DNA from: Dactylosporangium sp040689395
GTDB lineage: Bacteria; Actinomycetota; Actinomycetes; Mycobacteriales; Micromonosporaceae
Length of the DNA: 64,000 bases
Assembly: GCF_040689395.1 (NCBI RefSeq)
Contig: NZ_JBFAZX010000026.1
Span: 42,271-106,270, forward strand
Direction of reading: 5' to 3'
Below the pieces are notes generated by a model. It was not told the DNA's origin. It saw nothing but the letters and a program-made list of their open reading frames with translations, and did no database searches. A program made the translations under genes and the position numbers. Below, piece after piece: positions 1 through 8,680 of the stretch. Positions within the stretch are counted from its first letter, which is position 1. Every line of letters starts with the position of its first letter.

Positions 1-79
1 GTGTTGACGGTGCCCCGCCTCATCGTCAACCACCCATCCGGACAAAGGTACGCTTTGCCCGGTTGATCCGGCAGGCTTG

Positions 80-346
80 TTAACTGTTTTCGGTGCCGCC
101 GTCGCGCCTCGCCTGCATCGCGAGGGACTTCTCCTGCATGGCCTCCAGCTGCGGCAGCATCGTCTCGACCGTCTGCTGCAGCGCGAGCAGGCGGGGCTCC
201 ACCCGCCTCTGGCCGTCGGCGAGGCGCGCCTGCATGGCGCGGGCGGCGTTGTCGAACTCCCGCAGCCGGCCCATCACGCTCAGCGCGACGCCGATCAGGA
301 CGATGAGCGCGACGACGACGATTCCGCCCGAGATCCACCACAGCAC
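80..346 (-). CDS. Small membrane-anchored coiled-coil protein next to pafC
   Basis: This 88-residue protein has one membrane segment at about residues 3-26 (start MLWWISGG). A charged region follows that is rich in Ala, Gln, Glu and Leu and is probably a coiled coil. The GTG start at 346 is chosen because TAAGG lies 8 nt upstream. The pafC stop codon is only 10 nt further up, so the two genes are probably co-transcribed. In many actinobacteria the slot after pafC is occupied by tatA. This protein lacks the Phe-Gly hinge and amphipathic helix expected of TatA, so I do not call it that. Function unknown; a membrane-tethered helper is only a guess. Confidence 0.6.
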   Translation of the reverse strand: MLWWISGGIVVVALIVLIGVALSVMGRLREFDNAARAMQARLADGQRRVEPRLLALQQTVETMLPQLEAMQEKSLAMQARRDGGTENS

Positions 347-356
347 GTGATCGACC

Positions 357-1316
357 TTAGAGCATGTACGCGGCCAGCGCGGCCTGCGCCTCCGCGGCGA
401 CCGCCTCGGCGAGTCGCGGCGGCGACACGACGGTGACCTCGGCGCCGAGGCCGAGCACGAACCGGCGGGCCCAGTCGAGGTCGGACGCGCGCAGCGAGAC
501 CGTCCAGTGCTCGCCGGGGCCCCGCTCGACCGCCTCGCACGGATACTGCTCGGTGATCCACCTCGCGCCCCGGCCGACCCGCAGCGTGACCAGTGGCAGG
601 TCGGGGGTGGGGGTGAAGAGGCTGCCGGTGCGCGTGTCGGTGGGGCGGGCCTGGTGCGGCACCCGGGCGGGCTCGTCGAGCTCGACGGAGGCGTCGATGC
701 GGTCGACCCGGAACAGCCGGACGGCCTCGGCGCGGCGGCACCACGCCTCCAGATACGCCCACCGCCCCACGACGAGCACCCGCATCGGGTCGACCACGCG
801 CTCGCTGGTCTCGTCCCGGGTCGCGCTGTAATACGTGATGCGCAGCGCGTGGCGGCGATCGACGGCGCCGCGCAGCTCCTCGAGGCGGTCGGTGTTGCCG
901 GGAAGCCGGACCGCGACCGGCGCGTCGGCGAGGTCACCCGCGGTGCTCTCGATCTTCGCCAGGGCCCGTTGAACACCGTCGCCGGCGGTCACGCCCGGGG
1001 TCTCGGCGAGCATCCGCAGCGCCACGATGAGCGCGAGCGCCTCGTCGGGCGTGAGGCGCAGCGGGCGGTCGATCCCGGCGTCGTACGTCAGGGTGACGCT
1101 GTCGCCGGCCGGCCCACTGCCGAACGCCATGTCGATGAGGTCGCCCGGGCCATACCCCGGCAGCCCGCACATCCACAGCAGTTCGAGGTCCTCGCGCAGC
1201 TGACGGTCGGTGATCCCCTGGTCGGCCGCGGCCTCGGCGATCGTGACGCCGGGGCGCGCCTGCAGGTAGGGCACCAGGTTGAGCAGCCGGCCGAGCCGGT
1301 CCGCCGAGTTCGTCAC
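357..1316 (-). CDS. pafC: PafC, WYL-domain transcriptional regulator
   Basis: This is the second subunit-type protein of the PafBC regulator (319 aa). It has an N-terminal winged helix-turn-helix (about residues 5-65) followed by a WYL domain carrying the WAYLEAWCRR core, then a C-terminal extension. In mycobacteria PafBC activates the DNA-damage response and senses DNA-derived ligands through the WYL domain; that role is transferred from family knowledge. The GTG start at 1316 overlaps the pafB TGA by 4 nt (GTGA), so translation is coupled and the two products are made together. A longer frame extends upstream to 1526 but lies inside pafB. Confidence 0.9.
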   Translation of the reverse strand: MTNSADRLGRLLNLVPYLQARPGVTIAEAAADQGITDRQLREDLELLWMCGLPGYGPGDLIDMAFGSGPAGDSVTLTYDAGIDRPLRLTPDEALALIVALRMLAETPGVTAGDGVQRALAKIESTAGDLADAPVAVRLPGNTDRLEELRGAVDRRHALRITYYSATRDETSERVVDPMRVLVVGRWAYLEAWCRRAEAVRLFRVDRIDASVELDEPARVPHQARPTDTRTGSLFTPTPDLPLVTLRVGRGARWITEQYPCEAVERGPGEHWTVSLRASDLDWARRFVLGLGAEVTVVSPPRLAEAVAAEAQAALAAYML

Positions 1317-2326
1317 GCCGGCACCCCGATCCCGGCGGCGGCCTGGTCGCCGATGGCCGGTGCGTAGGAGGCGGCGACCGAGCGCAGCCGGCGGACCACC
1401 TCGTCGCGCACCTCGGGCGGGTCGAGCACGACCACGTCGGCGCCGTAGCCGACCAGCCAGCCGGCGAAGAAGTCCACGTCGGCGTAGCTCAGCGTGAGCC
1501 GGTCGCCGTCCGGGCCGGTGACGCACCGCTCCGCCCAGCGCCGCACGCCGGCCGCGCGGCCGGAGCGCACCAGGACCGTGGCCCGGCCGGTGCGCTCGAC
1601 GGGTCCGCTGGAGCGGGCGACGTATCCGATCAGGTCGACCTTCGGCGGCTCATACGCACCGCGCCGGCCGATGCGCCGCACGCCGCTGACGACCCGCGAG
1701 AGCCGGAAGCAGCGCTCGGCGTCGCGGTCGAGGTCGTGGCCGACCACATACCACCGGCCGCGCCAGCACACCACGCCCCAGGGCTGCAGGCGGCGCACGC
1801 CGGCGCCGTCGCGCTCGGGGACCTCGTAGGAGAACGTGACCGCCTGCCGGTCGCGCACCGCCGCGGTCAGCGGCTCGAACGCCGGGTCGACCGTGACCAC
1901 GGCCTCCACGCCGAGCGTGGCGTGCGGGTCGACGTCGATGCCGCCGGCGCGCAGCTTCGCCAGCCCCGAGGACGCCGCCGCGGCCAGCCCGGTCTGCTGC
2001 CACAGCCGCGCGGCGATGCCGACCGCGGCCGCCTCGTCGGGGGCGAGCGGGATGTCGGGCAGCGCATACTCGCGCCGGGCGATGCGATATCCCTGCTCGT
2101 TGTCGAAGATGCTGGCGGTGCCCATCTCCAGCGGCACGCCGAGCTCGCGCAGCTCCGACTTGTCCCGCTCGAACTTGCGCTGGAACGCCTCGTGGTCGCG
2201 CTCGTCGCCCGGATCGTGCTCGTATCCCGGCACGATGGCCGCGATCTGCTCGGCGGTCAGGAAACGGCGCGTAGCGAGCAGGCAGATCACCAGATTCACC
2301 AGACGCTCGGTTCGGATCCGCGACAC
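1313..2326 (-). CDS. pafB: PafB, WYL-domain transcriptional regulator
   Basis: PafB is 337 aa, with an N-terminal helix-turn-helix (start MSRIRTERLVNLVICL) and a WYL domain containing RGRWYVVGHD. It forms the PafBC regulator with the overlapping downstream gene. The gene order pafB-pafC close to pafA is the classical Pup-locus arrangement. The GTG start at 2326 follows a TAGGTT box by exactly 6 nt, which suggests a leaderless message beginning at the start codon. The gene is transcribed divergently from the DUF3866 gene, with about 100 nt between them. Confidence 0.92.
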   Translation of the reverse strand: MSRIRTERLVNLVICLLATRRFLTAEQIAAIVPGYEHDPGDERDHEAFQRKFERDKSELRELGVPLEMGTASIFDNEQGYRIARREYALPDIPLAPDEAAAVGIAARLWQQTGLAAAASSGLAKLRAGGIDVDPHATLGVEAVVTVDPAFEPLTAAVRDRQAVTFSYEVPERDGAGVRRLQPWGVVCWRGRWYVVGHDLDRDAERCFRLSRVVSGVRRIGRRGAYEPPKVDLIGYVARSSGPVERTGRATVLVRSGRAAGVRRWAERCVTGPDGDRLTLSYADVDFFAGWLVGYGADVVVLDPPEVRDEVVRRLRSVAASYAPAIGDQAAAGIGVPA

Positions 2327-2332
2327 GGAGCG

Positions 2333-2338
2333 AACCTA
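2333..2338 (-). promoter_or_regulatory. -10 box for leaderless pafB mRNA
   Basis: TAGGTT on the minus strand, separated by 6 nt from the pafB GTG. No Shine-Dalgarno sequence is visible. The -35 element is not convincing. Confidence 0.55.
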
Positions 2339-2418
2339 CCAGCCCGAACACCTGTCCCGCGTCGCCCACCCGGTGAGCGTTCACACGGTCACGGCGAATG
2401 CGCGCTGTGTCGCTGCGT

Positions 2419-2424
2419 TACGGT
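2419..2424 (+). promoter_or_regulatory. -10 box for the DUF3866 gene
   Basis: TACGGT ends 6 nt before the GTG at 2431. This spacing supports 2431 over the upstream in-frame ATG at 2398, which would precede the promoter box. Confidence 0.5.
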
Positions 2425-2430
2425 TGCGCG

Positions 2431-3531
2431 GTGATCCGCTGGCGCTGGGGTACCGTCGTCGCCGCCCGCCGCGAGTGGCGCGGCAGTCTCGAGCTCGACG
2501 TCACCGTCGAGGCCCGGCGGGCGGAGGATCCCGATTCGGTGCGCGCCCTGGCCTACCCGGCCCTCGTGGGCACCCCGCGCCCGGGCGACCGGGTCCTGCT
2601 CAACCTCAACGCGCTCGCGCTCGGCCTCGGCACCGGCGGGTACGCCCTGGTCGTGGCGGTCCCCGACCGCCTGCCCGAGGACGCGGACGCGCCCGGCCAC
2701 GTGGTGAAGGCGCGATACACGCCGCTGCAGGCGATCGTCCTGGCCGCCGACGAGGAGGACTCTCCCCTGCGCGCGGCGCTGGCCGGCGCCACCGACCTCG
2801 GCGGTATGCCCGTCGTCGTCGCCGACCTGCACTCGGCCCTGCCCGCGGTCGTGGCCGGCGTCCTCGCGGACCGCCCGGACGCCCGCGTCGCCTACGTCAT
2901 GACCGACGGCGGCGCCCTGCCCGCCTGGTTCTCCCGCACGCTGGACGCCCTGCGCCCGCTGCTGGCCGGAACGGTCACGACGGGCCAGGCGTTCGGCGGC
3001 GACCTCGAGTCGACGAACGTGCACAGCGGCCTCCTCGCGGCCCGCCACGGCCTGCGCGCCGACCTGGCGGTCGTCACGCAGGGCCCGGGCAACCTGGGCA
3101 CGGGCACGAGCTGGGGCTTCTCCGGCGTGGCCGCAGGCGAGGCGGTCAACGCGGTGGCGGCGCTGGGCGGGCGCCCGGTCGCGGCCCCGCGCATCTCCGA
3201 CGCCGACCCCCGCCCCCGCCACCGGGGCGTGTCCCACCACAGCCTGACCGCCTTCGGCCGGGTGGCGCTGGCCCCCGCCGACCTGGTCATGCCGGCCGAC
3301 CTGACCCCGGCGCTGGCCGCCGAGGTCCGCGCGGCCCTGGCGACCCTGAGCCCGCCCCACACCGTGGTCGAGGTGCCGTCGGCGGACCTGTCGGCCGCCC
3401 TGGCCGCGTTGCCGGTGCAGCTGTCCACGATGGGCCGGACCCTGGCGCAGGACGAGGCCTACTTCCTGTCGGCCGCGGCGGCGGGCCGTTACGCCGCGAA
3501 GCTGATCGCGGACATCCCCGCCACGCCGTGA
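2431..3531 (+). CDS. DUF3866 family protein
   Basis: This 366-aa soluble protein resembles the actinobacterial DUF3866 family, which is commonly found beside the paf genes. It starts with a beta-rich segment (VIRWRWGTVVAARREW). A region with GPGNLGTG and RHRGVSHHSLTAFGR follows in the middle. The His-rich HRGVSHHS segment could bind metal or phosphate, but no activity is established for the family. The GTG at 2431 is preferred because of the TACGGT box 6 nt upstream. It runs convergently towards the small membrane protein gene at 3551. Function unknown. Confidence 0.8.
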   Translation: MIRWRWGTVVAARREWRGSLELDVTVEARRAEDPDSVRALAYPALVGTPRPGDRVLLNLNALALGLGTGGYALVVAVPDRLPEDADAPGHVVKARYTPLQAIVLAADEEDSPLRAALAGATDLGGMPVVVADLHSALPAVVAGVLADRPDARVAYVMTDGGALPAWFSRTLDALRPLLAGTVTTGQAFGGDLESTNVHSGLLAARHGLRADLAVVTQGPGNLGTGTSWGFSGVAAGEAVNAVAALGGRPVAAPRISDADPRPRHRGVSHHSLTAFGRVALAPADLVMPADLTPALAAEVRAALATLSPPHTVVEVPSADLSAALAALPVQLSTMGRTLAQDEAYFLSAAAAGRYAAKLIADIPATP

Positions 3532-3550
3532 CGGACGAGCGCGAACCGTC

Positions 3551-3763
3551 TCACGCGTAGATGACGATCAGCGCGAAGAACGCGATGATGAGGACGAGCA
3601 CGAGGGCGAGCAGCCAGGTCGGGTATTTCGGGCCCTCGGTCCGGTTGCGCTCGATCTCCTCGCGGATGCGCTGCAGCCGGCGGCCCTGCCGGCTCTTGGC
3701 CGGCCGGTCCGGGTTGAAGTCGGCGTTGAGCTTCGGGGGCAGCTGGCCCGGTATGTCATCCAT
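3551..3763 (-). CDS. Small single-span membrane protein
   Basis: About 70 aa. The N-terminal half is polar and basic (PDRPAKSRQGRRLQRIREEI), and one strong C-terminal membrane helix (about residues 48-69) ends the protein, so it looks tail-anchored. The start is uncertain: ATG at 3763 is used, but an in-frame GTG at 3802 would add 13 residues. It lies directly downstream of pafA on the same strand, 62 nt after the pafA stop, so it may share its transcript. Function unknown. Confidence 0.6.
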   Translation of the reverse strand: MDDIPGQLPPKLNADFNPDRPAKSRQGRRLQRIREEIERNRTEGPKYPTWLLALVLVLIIAFFALIVIYA

Positions 3764-3824
3764 AGCGCGGGCCAGCGTAACCCCGTCGGCCTCCTCCGTC
3801 ACACACCGCGTGTGACGACCCGGC

Positions 3825-5183
3825 TCACATACTGGCGATGAGCCGGTCGACCCGCTCGTCGTAGGCGCGGAACGGGTCCTTGCACAGCACGGTGCGCTGC
3901 GCCTGGTCGTTGAGCTTCAGATGCACCCAGTCGACGGTGAAGTCGCGGCGGCGCTCCTGGGCGTGGCGGATGAACTCGCCCCGCAGCCGGGCCCGGGTGG
4001 TCTGCGGCGGGGTCTCCTTGGCCTCGAAGATCTCCAGGTCGGTGGCAACCCGGTCCACCGCCCCGCGCTTCTCCAGCAGCCCGTAAAGGCCCCGGCCGCG
4101 GCGCAGGTCGTGGTAGGCGAGATCCATCTGCGCGACCCGCGGGTGCGACAGCGGCAGGTCGTGCTTGGCCTGATACCGCTCGATGAGGCCGAGCTTGGTC
4201 ACCCAGTCGACCTCGCGCTCGACGTCCTTGTGGTTGCCGGTCTCGACCGCGCCCAGCACCCGGCCCCACAGGTCCATGACCCGCTTCGTCGGCGCGTCGG
4301 AGCCGCGGCGGTCCAGGAACTCGGTGGCCTTGTCGAAATACTCCTGCTGGATCTCCAGCGCCGAGATCTCCTTGCCGCTGGCCAGGCGCACCCGCCGCCG
4401 GCCGGTGATGTCGTGCGACACCTCCCGGATGGCGCGGATCGGGTTTTCCAGCGACAGGTCGCGCATCGCGACGCCGGCCTCGATCATCCGCAGCACGATG
4501 TCGGCGGTGCCGACCTTGAGCAGGGTGGTGACCTCGTTCATGTTCGAGTCGCCGACGATGACGTGCAGGCGTCGGTAGCGCTCGGCGTCGGCGTGCGGCT
4601 CGTCGCGGGTGTTGATGATCGGCCGGGACCGGGTGGTCGCCGACGAGACGCCCTCCCAGATGTGCTCGGCGCGCTGCGAGAGGCAGTAGACGGCGCCGCG
4701 CGGGGTCTGCAGCACCTTGCCGGCGCCGCAGATGAGCTGGCGGGTGACCAGGAACGGGATCAGGATGTCGGCCAGGCGGCCGAACTCGCCGTGCCGGCTG
4801 ACCAGGTAGTTCTCGTGGCACCCGTAGGAGTTGCCGGCGGAGTCGGTGTTGTTCTTGAACAGGTAGATCTCGCCCGCGATCCCCTCGTCGTGCAGGCGGC
4901 GCTCGGCGTCGACCAGCAGTCCTTCGAGGATCCGCTCGCCGGCCCGGTCGTGGACGACCAGGTCGGGCACCGAGTCGCACTCGGGCGTGGCGTATTCCGG
5001 GTGGGAGCCCACATCCAGGTAGAGGCGCGCGCCGTTGCGCAGGAAGACGTTGCTGGAACGGCCCCACGACACGACGCGCCGGAACAGATAGCGGGCGACC
5101 TCGTCCGGGGACAGGCGGCGCTGCCCCCGGTAGGTGCACGTGACCCCGTATTCGGTCTCAAGGCCGAAAATTCGCCGGTCCAT
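3825..5183 (-). CDS. pafA: PafA, Pup-protein ligase
   Basis: PafA (452 aa, full length) uses ATP to activate the C-terminal Glu of Pup and join it to target lysines. It belongs to the glutamine-synthetase-like carboxylate-amine ligases. The GLETEYGV motif carries the metal-binding Glu9. LYLDVGSHPEYATPE carries Asp57, which corresponds to the catalytic base of the family. The long loop seen in Dop is absent, which distinguishes the two paralogues in this window. The ATG at 5183 follows TAATGT by 6 nt, which fits a leaderless transcript. Unusually, prcA is not its neighbour: the rhamnose block lies between them. Confidence 0.97.
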   Translation of the reverse strand: MDRRIFGLETEYGVTCTYRGQRRLSPDEVARYLFRRVVSWGRSSNVFLRNGARLYLDVGSHPEYATPECDSVPDLVVHDRAGERILEGLLVDAERRLHDEGIAGEIYLFKNNTDSAGNSYGCHENYLVSRHGEFGRLADILIPFLVTRQLICGAGKVLQTPRGAVYCLSQRAEHIWEGVSSATTRSRPIINTRDEPHADAERYRRLHVIVGDSNMNEVTTLLKVGTADIVLRMIEAGVAMRDLSLENPIRAIREVSHDITGRRRVRLASGKEISALEIQQEYFDKATEFLDRRGSDAPTKRVMDLWGRVLGAVETGNHKDVEREVDWVTKLGLIERYQAKHDLPLSHPRVAQMDLAYHDLRRGRGLYGLLEKRGAVDRVATDLEIFEAKETPPQTTRARLRGEFIRHAQERRRDFTVDWVHLKLNDQAQRTVLCKDPFRAYDERVDRLIASM

Positions 5184-5189
5184 GTACAG

Positions 5190-5195
5190 ACATTA
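5190..5195 (-). promoter_or_regulatory. -10 box for leaderless pafA mRNA
   Basis: TAATGT on the minus strand, 6 nt before the pafA ATG. A weak GTTCGA lies 17 nt further upstream as a possible -35. The promoter sits in the 35-nt gap after the rfbC stop, so pafA can be transcribed independently of the rhamnose genes. Confidence 0.6.
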
Positions 5196-5218
5196 GCCGC
5201 CGCGGACCGGATTCGAAC

Positions 5219-5818
5219 CTATTGGGACCGCAGACTTTCGGTATAGCCCTGACAGGTGGCGTAGTCGGGCAGACGGCCCGCGTCGCGCAGCTGCGCCAGC
5301 GTGGGCGCCGCCGCGTCACGCGCCGACAGCGTCGGGTCGGCGGCCGGCCAGGCGATGGCGAGGTCCGGGTCCAGCGGGTGAACGCCGTGCTCACCCGTCG
5401 GGTTGTACGTCTCGGAGCACATGTACGTAAGGGTGGCGTCGTCGCTGAGGGCGCAGAAGCCGTGGCCGAGGCCCTCCGAGAGGTACACCGCCCGCCGGTC
5501 GACGTCGTCGAGCTGGACGCCCTCCCAGCGGCCGAACGTCGGGGATCCGACGCGCAGGTCCACGACGACGTCGAGCACGGCGCCCCGGGTGCAGGTGACG
5601 TACTTGGCCTGCCCCGGCGGGACGTCGGCGAAGTGGATGCCGCGCACGACCCCGCGCGCGGAGACCGAGAGGTTGCCCTGCGCCAGGCGCAGCGGGTGGC
5701 CGACCTCGGCGGCCAGGTGGTCGAAGCGGTAGAACTCCGTGAACAGGCCGCGGGGGTCCCCGTGCAGCACGGGGGCGATCTCCCAGGCGCCGCCGATCGA
5801 GAGCGGTCGGATCTTCAC
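5219..5818 (-). CDS. rfbC: dTDP-4-dehydrorhamnose 3,5-epimerase
   Basis: RfbC/RmlC (199 aa) is the third enzyme of dTDP-L-rhamnose synthesis. It epimerises C3 and C5 of dTDP-4-keto-6-deoxyglucose. The cupin fold is seen through VRGIHFADVPPGQAKYV, with the conserved His, and YLSEGLGHGFCAL. The GTG start at 5818 is preceded by GGAG with 6-nt spacing. It lies 57 nt downstream of rfbA on the same strand, so the two are probably one transcript. The C-terminal tail (AQLRDAGRLPDYATCQG) is an extension that is common in actinobacterial forms. Confidence 0.95.
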   Translation of the reverse strand: MKIRPLSIGGAWEIAPVLHGDPRGLFTEFYRFDHLAAEVGHPLRLAQGNLSVSARGVVRGIHFADVPPGQAKYVTCTRGAVLDVVVDLRVGSPTFGRWEGVQLDDVDRRAVYLSEGLGHGFCALSDDATLTYMCSETYNPTGEHGVHPLDPDLAIAWPAADPTLSARDAAAPTLAQLRDAGRLPDYATCQGYTESLRSQ

Positions 5819-5875
5819 GTGCTGCTCCGTAGCGTGTCGGTCGTCATGTGCGGGTGCGATTCTGCGGCTCGTGCG

Positions 5876-6745
5876 TCAATTCGTCCACTCCAGCAGCTGC
5901 AGCAGATATTCGCCGTACCCACTCTTGCGCAGCGGTTCGGCGAGTTCCCGCAGCCGCTGGTCGTCGATGAGGCCGGCCCGCCAGCACGCCTCCTCCACGC
6001 AACCGATCTTGAGGCCCTGGCGCTCCTCGATCACGCGGACGAACTCGGCGGCCTGCACCATCGTGTTGAACGTACCCGTGTCCAGCCACGCCGTGCCGCG
6101 ATCCAGCACGACCACGTGCAGTTCGTCGCGCTCCAGGTAGGCGGCGTTGACGGCGGTGATCTCCAGCTCGCCGCGGTCGCTGGGCTTGAGGTCGCGGGCG
6201 ATGCGCACCACGCGGTTGTCGTAGAAGTACAGACCGGGGACCGCGTAGCGGGACTTCGGCCGGTCCGGCTTCTCCTCGATGGAGAGCACCCGCCCGTCGG
6301 GGGCGAACTCGACGACACCGTAGTCCTGCGGGTTGGCCACCGGGTAGGCGAAGACCCGCCCGCCCTCGAGAACGGCGTTGTCCGACAGGCGCTGGCCGAG
6401 CGCTGCGCCGTGGAAGATGTTGTCGCCGAGCACCAGCGCGACGGTGTCGTCGCCGATGAAGTCCGCGCCGATGATGAATGCCTGGGCCAGGCCCTCGGGC
6501 CGCGGTTGCGCCGCGTAACTGATCACGAGGCCCCACTGGGAGCCGTCGCCCAGCAGGCGGCGGAAGGACTCCTGATCCTCGGGGGTGGTGATCACCAGGA
6601 TCTCGCGGATGCCCGCCATCACCAGCGTGGTGAGCGGATAATAGATCATCGGCTTGTCGAAGACCGGCATGAGCTGCTTCGATACGGCCTTGGTCAGGGG
6701 CCACAGACGCGAGCCGGTCCCACCGGCGAGGATGATGCCACGCAC
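5876..6745 (-). CDS. rfbA: Glucose-1-phosphate thymidylyltransferase
   Basis: RfbA/RmlA (289 aa) makes dTDP-glucose from dTTP and glucose-1-phosphate, the first step of the rhamnose pathway. The N-terminal nucleotide-binding signature GGTGSRLWPLTKAVSKQL is intact, followed by MPVFDKPMIYYPL. KPDRPKSRYAVPGLYFYD and EITAVNAAYL are the expected sugar-binding elements. It is divergent from rfbB across 73 nt. The GTG at 6745 follows TAGGGT by 6 nt, so the message is probably leaderless. Confidence 0.96.
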   Translation of the reverse strand: MRGIILAGGTGSRLWPLTKAVSKQLMPVFDKPMIYYPLTTLVMAGIREILVITTPEDQESFRRLLGDGSQWGLVISYAAQPRPEGLAQAFIIGADFIGDDTVALVLGDNIFHGAALGQRLSDNAVLEGGRVFAYPVANPQDYGVVEFAPDGRVLSIEEKPDRPKSRYAVPGLYFYDNRVVRIARDLKPSDRGELEITAVNAAYLERDELHVVVLDRGTAWLDTGTFNTMVQAAEFVRVIEERQGLKIGCVEEACWRAGLIDDQRLRELAEPLRKSGYGEYLLQLLEWTN

Positions 6746-6751
6746 TCGGAC

Positions 6752-6757
6752 ACCCTA
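6752..6757 (-). promoter_or_regulatory. -10 box for leaderless rfbA mRNA
   Basis: TAGGGT on the minus strand, 6 nt before the rfbA GTG. It forms one half of a divergent promoter region with the rfbB promoter. Confidence 0.55.
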
Positions 6758-6803
6758 CGATCCGTACAGTGCCGGGGTCGACCCGGCCGCGACCGGTTTG
6801 GAC

Positions 6804-6809
6804 TAAACT
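6804..6809 (+). promoter_or_regulatory. -10 box for rfbB
   Basis: TAAACT ends 9 nt before the rfbB GTG, which would leave a leader of only two or three nucleotides. It is the second half of the divergent rfbA/rfbB promoter region. Confidence 0.45.
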
Positions 6810-6818
6810 CCCGAAGCC

Positions 6819-7811
6819 GTGAGAATCCTCGTCACCGGCGGCGCCGGTTTCATCGGCTCCCATTACGTTCGCACCCTGCTCAGCGGCGGCTACCCCGCGT
6901 ATGCCGGCGCTGCGGTGACCGTCCTCGACAAACTCACCTACTCGGGGAACCGGGCAAACCTCGACCCCGTGGCCGGCGATCCGGCATTGACCTTCGTGGA
7001 GGGCGACATCTGCGACGCCGGCCTCGTCGGCGAGCTCATGGCGGGCCACGACGCGGTGGTGCACTTCGCCGCGGAGTCGCACGTCGACCGCTCGATCCTG
7101 GGCGCCGGCCCGTTCGTGACGACCAACGTGCTGGGCACCCAGGTGCTGCTCGACGCGGCCCGCGCGGCCGGGGTCGGGCGCTTCCTGCACGTCTCGACCG
7201 ACGAGGTGTACGGCTCGATCCAGGAGGGGTCCTGGACCGAGGAGTGGCCGCTGTCGCCGAACTCGCCGTACTCGGCCTCCAAGGCCGGCTCCGACCTGCT
7301 GGCGCTGGCCTACCACCGCACCCACGGCATGGAGGTGGTGGTGACCCGCTGCTCGAACAACTACGGCCACTACCAGTTCCCCGAGAAGGTGATTCCGCTC
7401 TTCGTCACCAACCTGATCGACGGCGCGCAGGTGCCGCTGTACGGCGACGGGGGCAACATCCGCGACTGGCTGCACGTGTCCGACCACTGCGCCGGCATCC
7501 AGCTCGCCCTGGAGAAGGGGCGCGCCGGCGAGGTCTACAACATCGGCGGCGGGCGCGAGCTGACCAACCGCGAGCTGACCGAGGCCCTGCTCGCGGCGAC
7601 CGGGCGCGACTGGGAGTCCGCGGTGCGCTACGTCGAGGACCGCAAGGGCCACGACCGGCGGTATTCGCTGTGCGTCGACAAGATCAGCAATGAGCTCGGC
7701 TACACCCCGCAGGTGACCTTCGAGCAGGGCATCGCCGAGACGGTGGCCTGGTACCAGGGCAACCGGGCCTGGTGGGAGCCGCTCAAGGCGCGGGCGGCGC
7801 TGGGCTCATGA
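6819..7811 (+). CDS. rfbB: dTDP-glucose 4,6-dehydratase
   Basis: RfbB/RmlB (330 aa) is an extended short-chain dehydrogenase that converts dTDP-glucose to dTDP-4-keto-6-deoxyglucose. It has the NAD-binding GGAGFIGS at residues 7-14, HVSTDEVYGS carrying the active-site region, and the catalytic YSASK. It starts with GTG (MRILVTGG) and its TGA overlaps the rfbD ATG by 4 nt. It heads a plus-strand operon rfbB-rfbD-DUF2304-glycosyltransferase. Confidence 0.97.
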   Translation: MRILVTGGAGFIGSHYVRTLLSGGYPAYAGAAVTVLDKLTYSGNRANLDPVAGDPALTFVEGDICDAGLVGELMAGHDAVVHFAAESHVDRSILGAGPFVTTNVLGTQVLLDAARAAGVGRFLHVSTDEVYGSIQEGSWTEEWPLSPNSPYSASKAGSDLLALAYHRTHGMEVVVTRCSNNYGHYQFPEKVIPLFVTNLIDGAQVPLYGDGGNIRDWLHVSDHCAGIQLALEKGRAGEVYNIGGGRELTNRELTEALLAATGRDWESAVRYVEDRKGHDRRYSLCVDKISNELGYTPQVTFEQGIAETVAWYQGNRAWWEPLKARAALGS

Positions 7812-8680
7812 CCCGCTTCCTGGTCACCGGGGCCGGCGGGATGCTCGGCCACGACCTGCTGGCCGTGCTCGGCGGGCGGGACGTCACCGCCGCGTCGAGG
7901 GCCGAACTGGACATCACCGACGCGGCGAAGGTCCGCGACCTGGTCGAGGGCCACGACGTGGTCCTCAACGCCGCCGCCTGGACCGACGTCGACGGCGCGG
8001 AGTCGCACGAAGCCGCGGCGACCGCCGTCAACGGTGCCGCGGTCGCCGCGCTCGCCGCCGCCTGCGCGGCGACGGGCGCGCGCCTGCTGCACGTCTCCAC
8101 CGACTACGTCTTCGCCGGCGACGCGACCGAACCCTACGCCGAGGACGCGCCGACGGCGCCGCTGAACGCCTACGGGCGCAGCAAGCTCGCCGGCGAGCGG
8201 GCGGTCCTGGACACGCTGCCGGAGACCGGCTACGTGGTGCGCACCGCGTGGCTGTACGGCGCCACCGGCAAGAACTTCGTGCGCACGATGCTGCGCCTGG
8301 CCGCCGAGCGCGACTTCGTCGAGGTGGTCGACGACCAGGTCGGGCAGCCCACGTGGTCGCGCGACCTGGCCGGGCAGCTGGTCCGCCTCGCCGAGAGCGG
8401 CGCGCCGGCCGGGGTCTACCACGGCACCGCCTCGGGCCGGACCTCGTGGCACGGCCTGGCCGAGGCGGTCTTCGCCGAGGCCGGGCACGACCCCGCGCGG
8501 GTCCGGCGCACCACCAGCGCCGCGTACACGCGCCCGGCGCCCCGCCCGTCCTTCAGCGTGCTGGGGCACGACCGCTGGACGGCCGCCGGACTCGCGCCGA
8601 TGCGCCCATGGCGTAGCATGCTCGCCGCAGCGCTCGCCGACCCGCAGTTCGCCACTGGAGCAGAAGGGGGCCCGCGTTGA
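7808..8680 (+). CDS. rfbD: dTDP-4-dehydrorhamnose reductase
   Basis: RfbD/RmlD (290 aa from the ATG at 7808) performs the final NAD(P)H-dependent reduction to dTDP-L-rhamnose. GAGGMLGHDLL is the nucleotide-binding loop, HVSTDYVF and YGRSKLAGE are the SDR catalytic elements, and QVGQPTWSRDLA is typical of the family. Its start overlaps the rfbB stop (ATGA), and its own stop overlaps the next start (TTGA). With rfbA, rfbB and rfbC it completes the four-step pathway in one place. Confidence 0.95.
   Translation: MTRFLVTGAGGMLGHDLLAVLGGRDVTAASRAELDITDAAKVRDLVEGHDVVLNAAAWTDVDGAESHEAAATAVNGAAVAALAAACAATGARLLHVSTDYVFAGDATEPYAEDAPTAPLNAYGRSKLAGERAVLDTLPETGYVVRTAWLYGATGKNFVRTMLRLAAERDFVEVVDDQVGQPTWSRDLAGQLVRLAESGAPAGVYHGTASGRTSWHGLAEAVFAEAGHDPARVRRTTSAAYTRPAPRPSFSVLGHDRWTAAGLAPMRPWRSMLAAALADPQFATGAEGGPR

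Noticed and set aside
80..346. TatA in the slot after pafC
   Set aside because: The protein has one membrane helix, but lacks the Phe-Gly hinge and the amphipathic helix of TatA.
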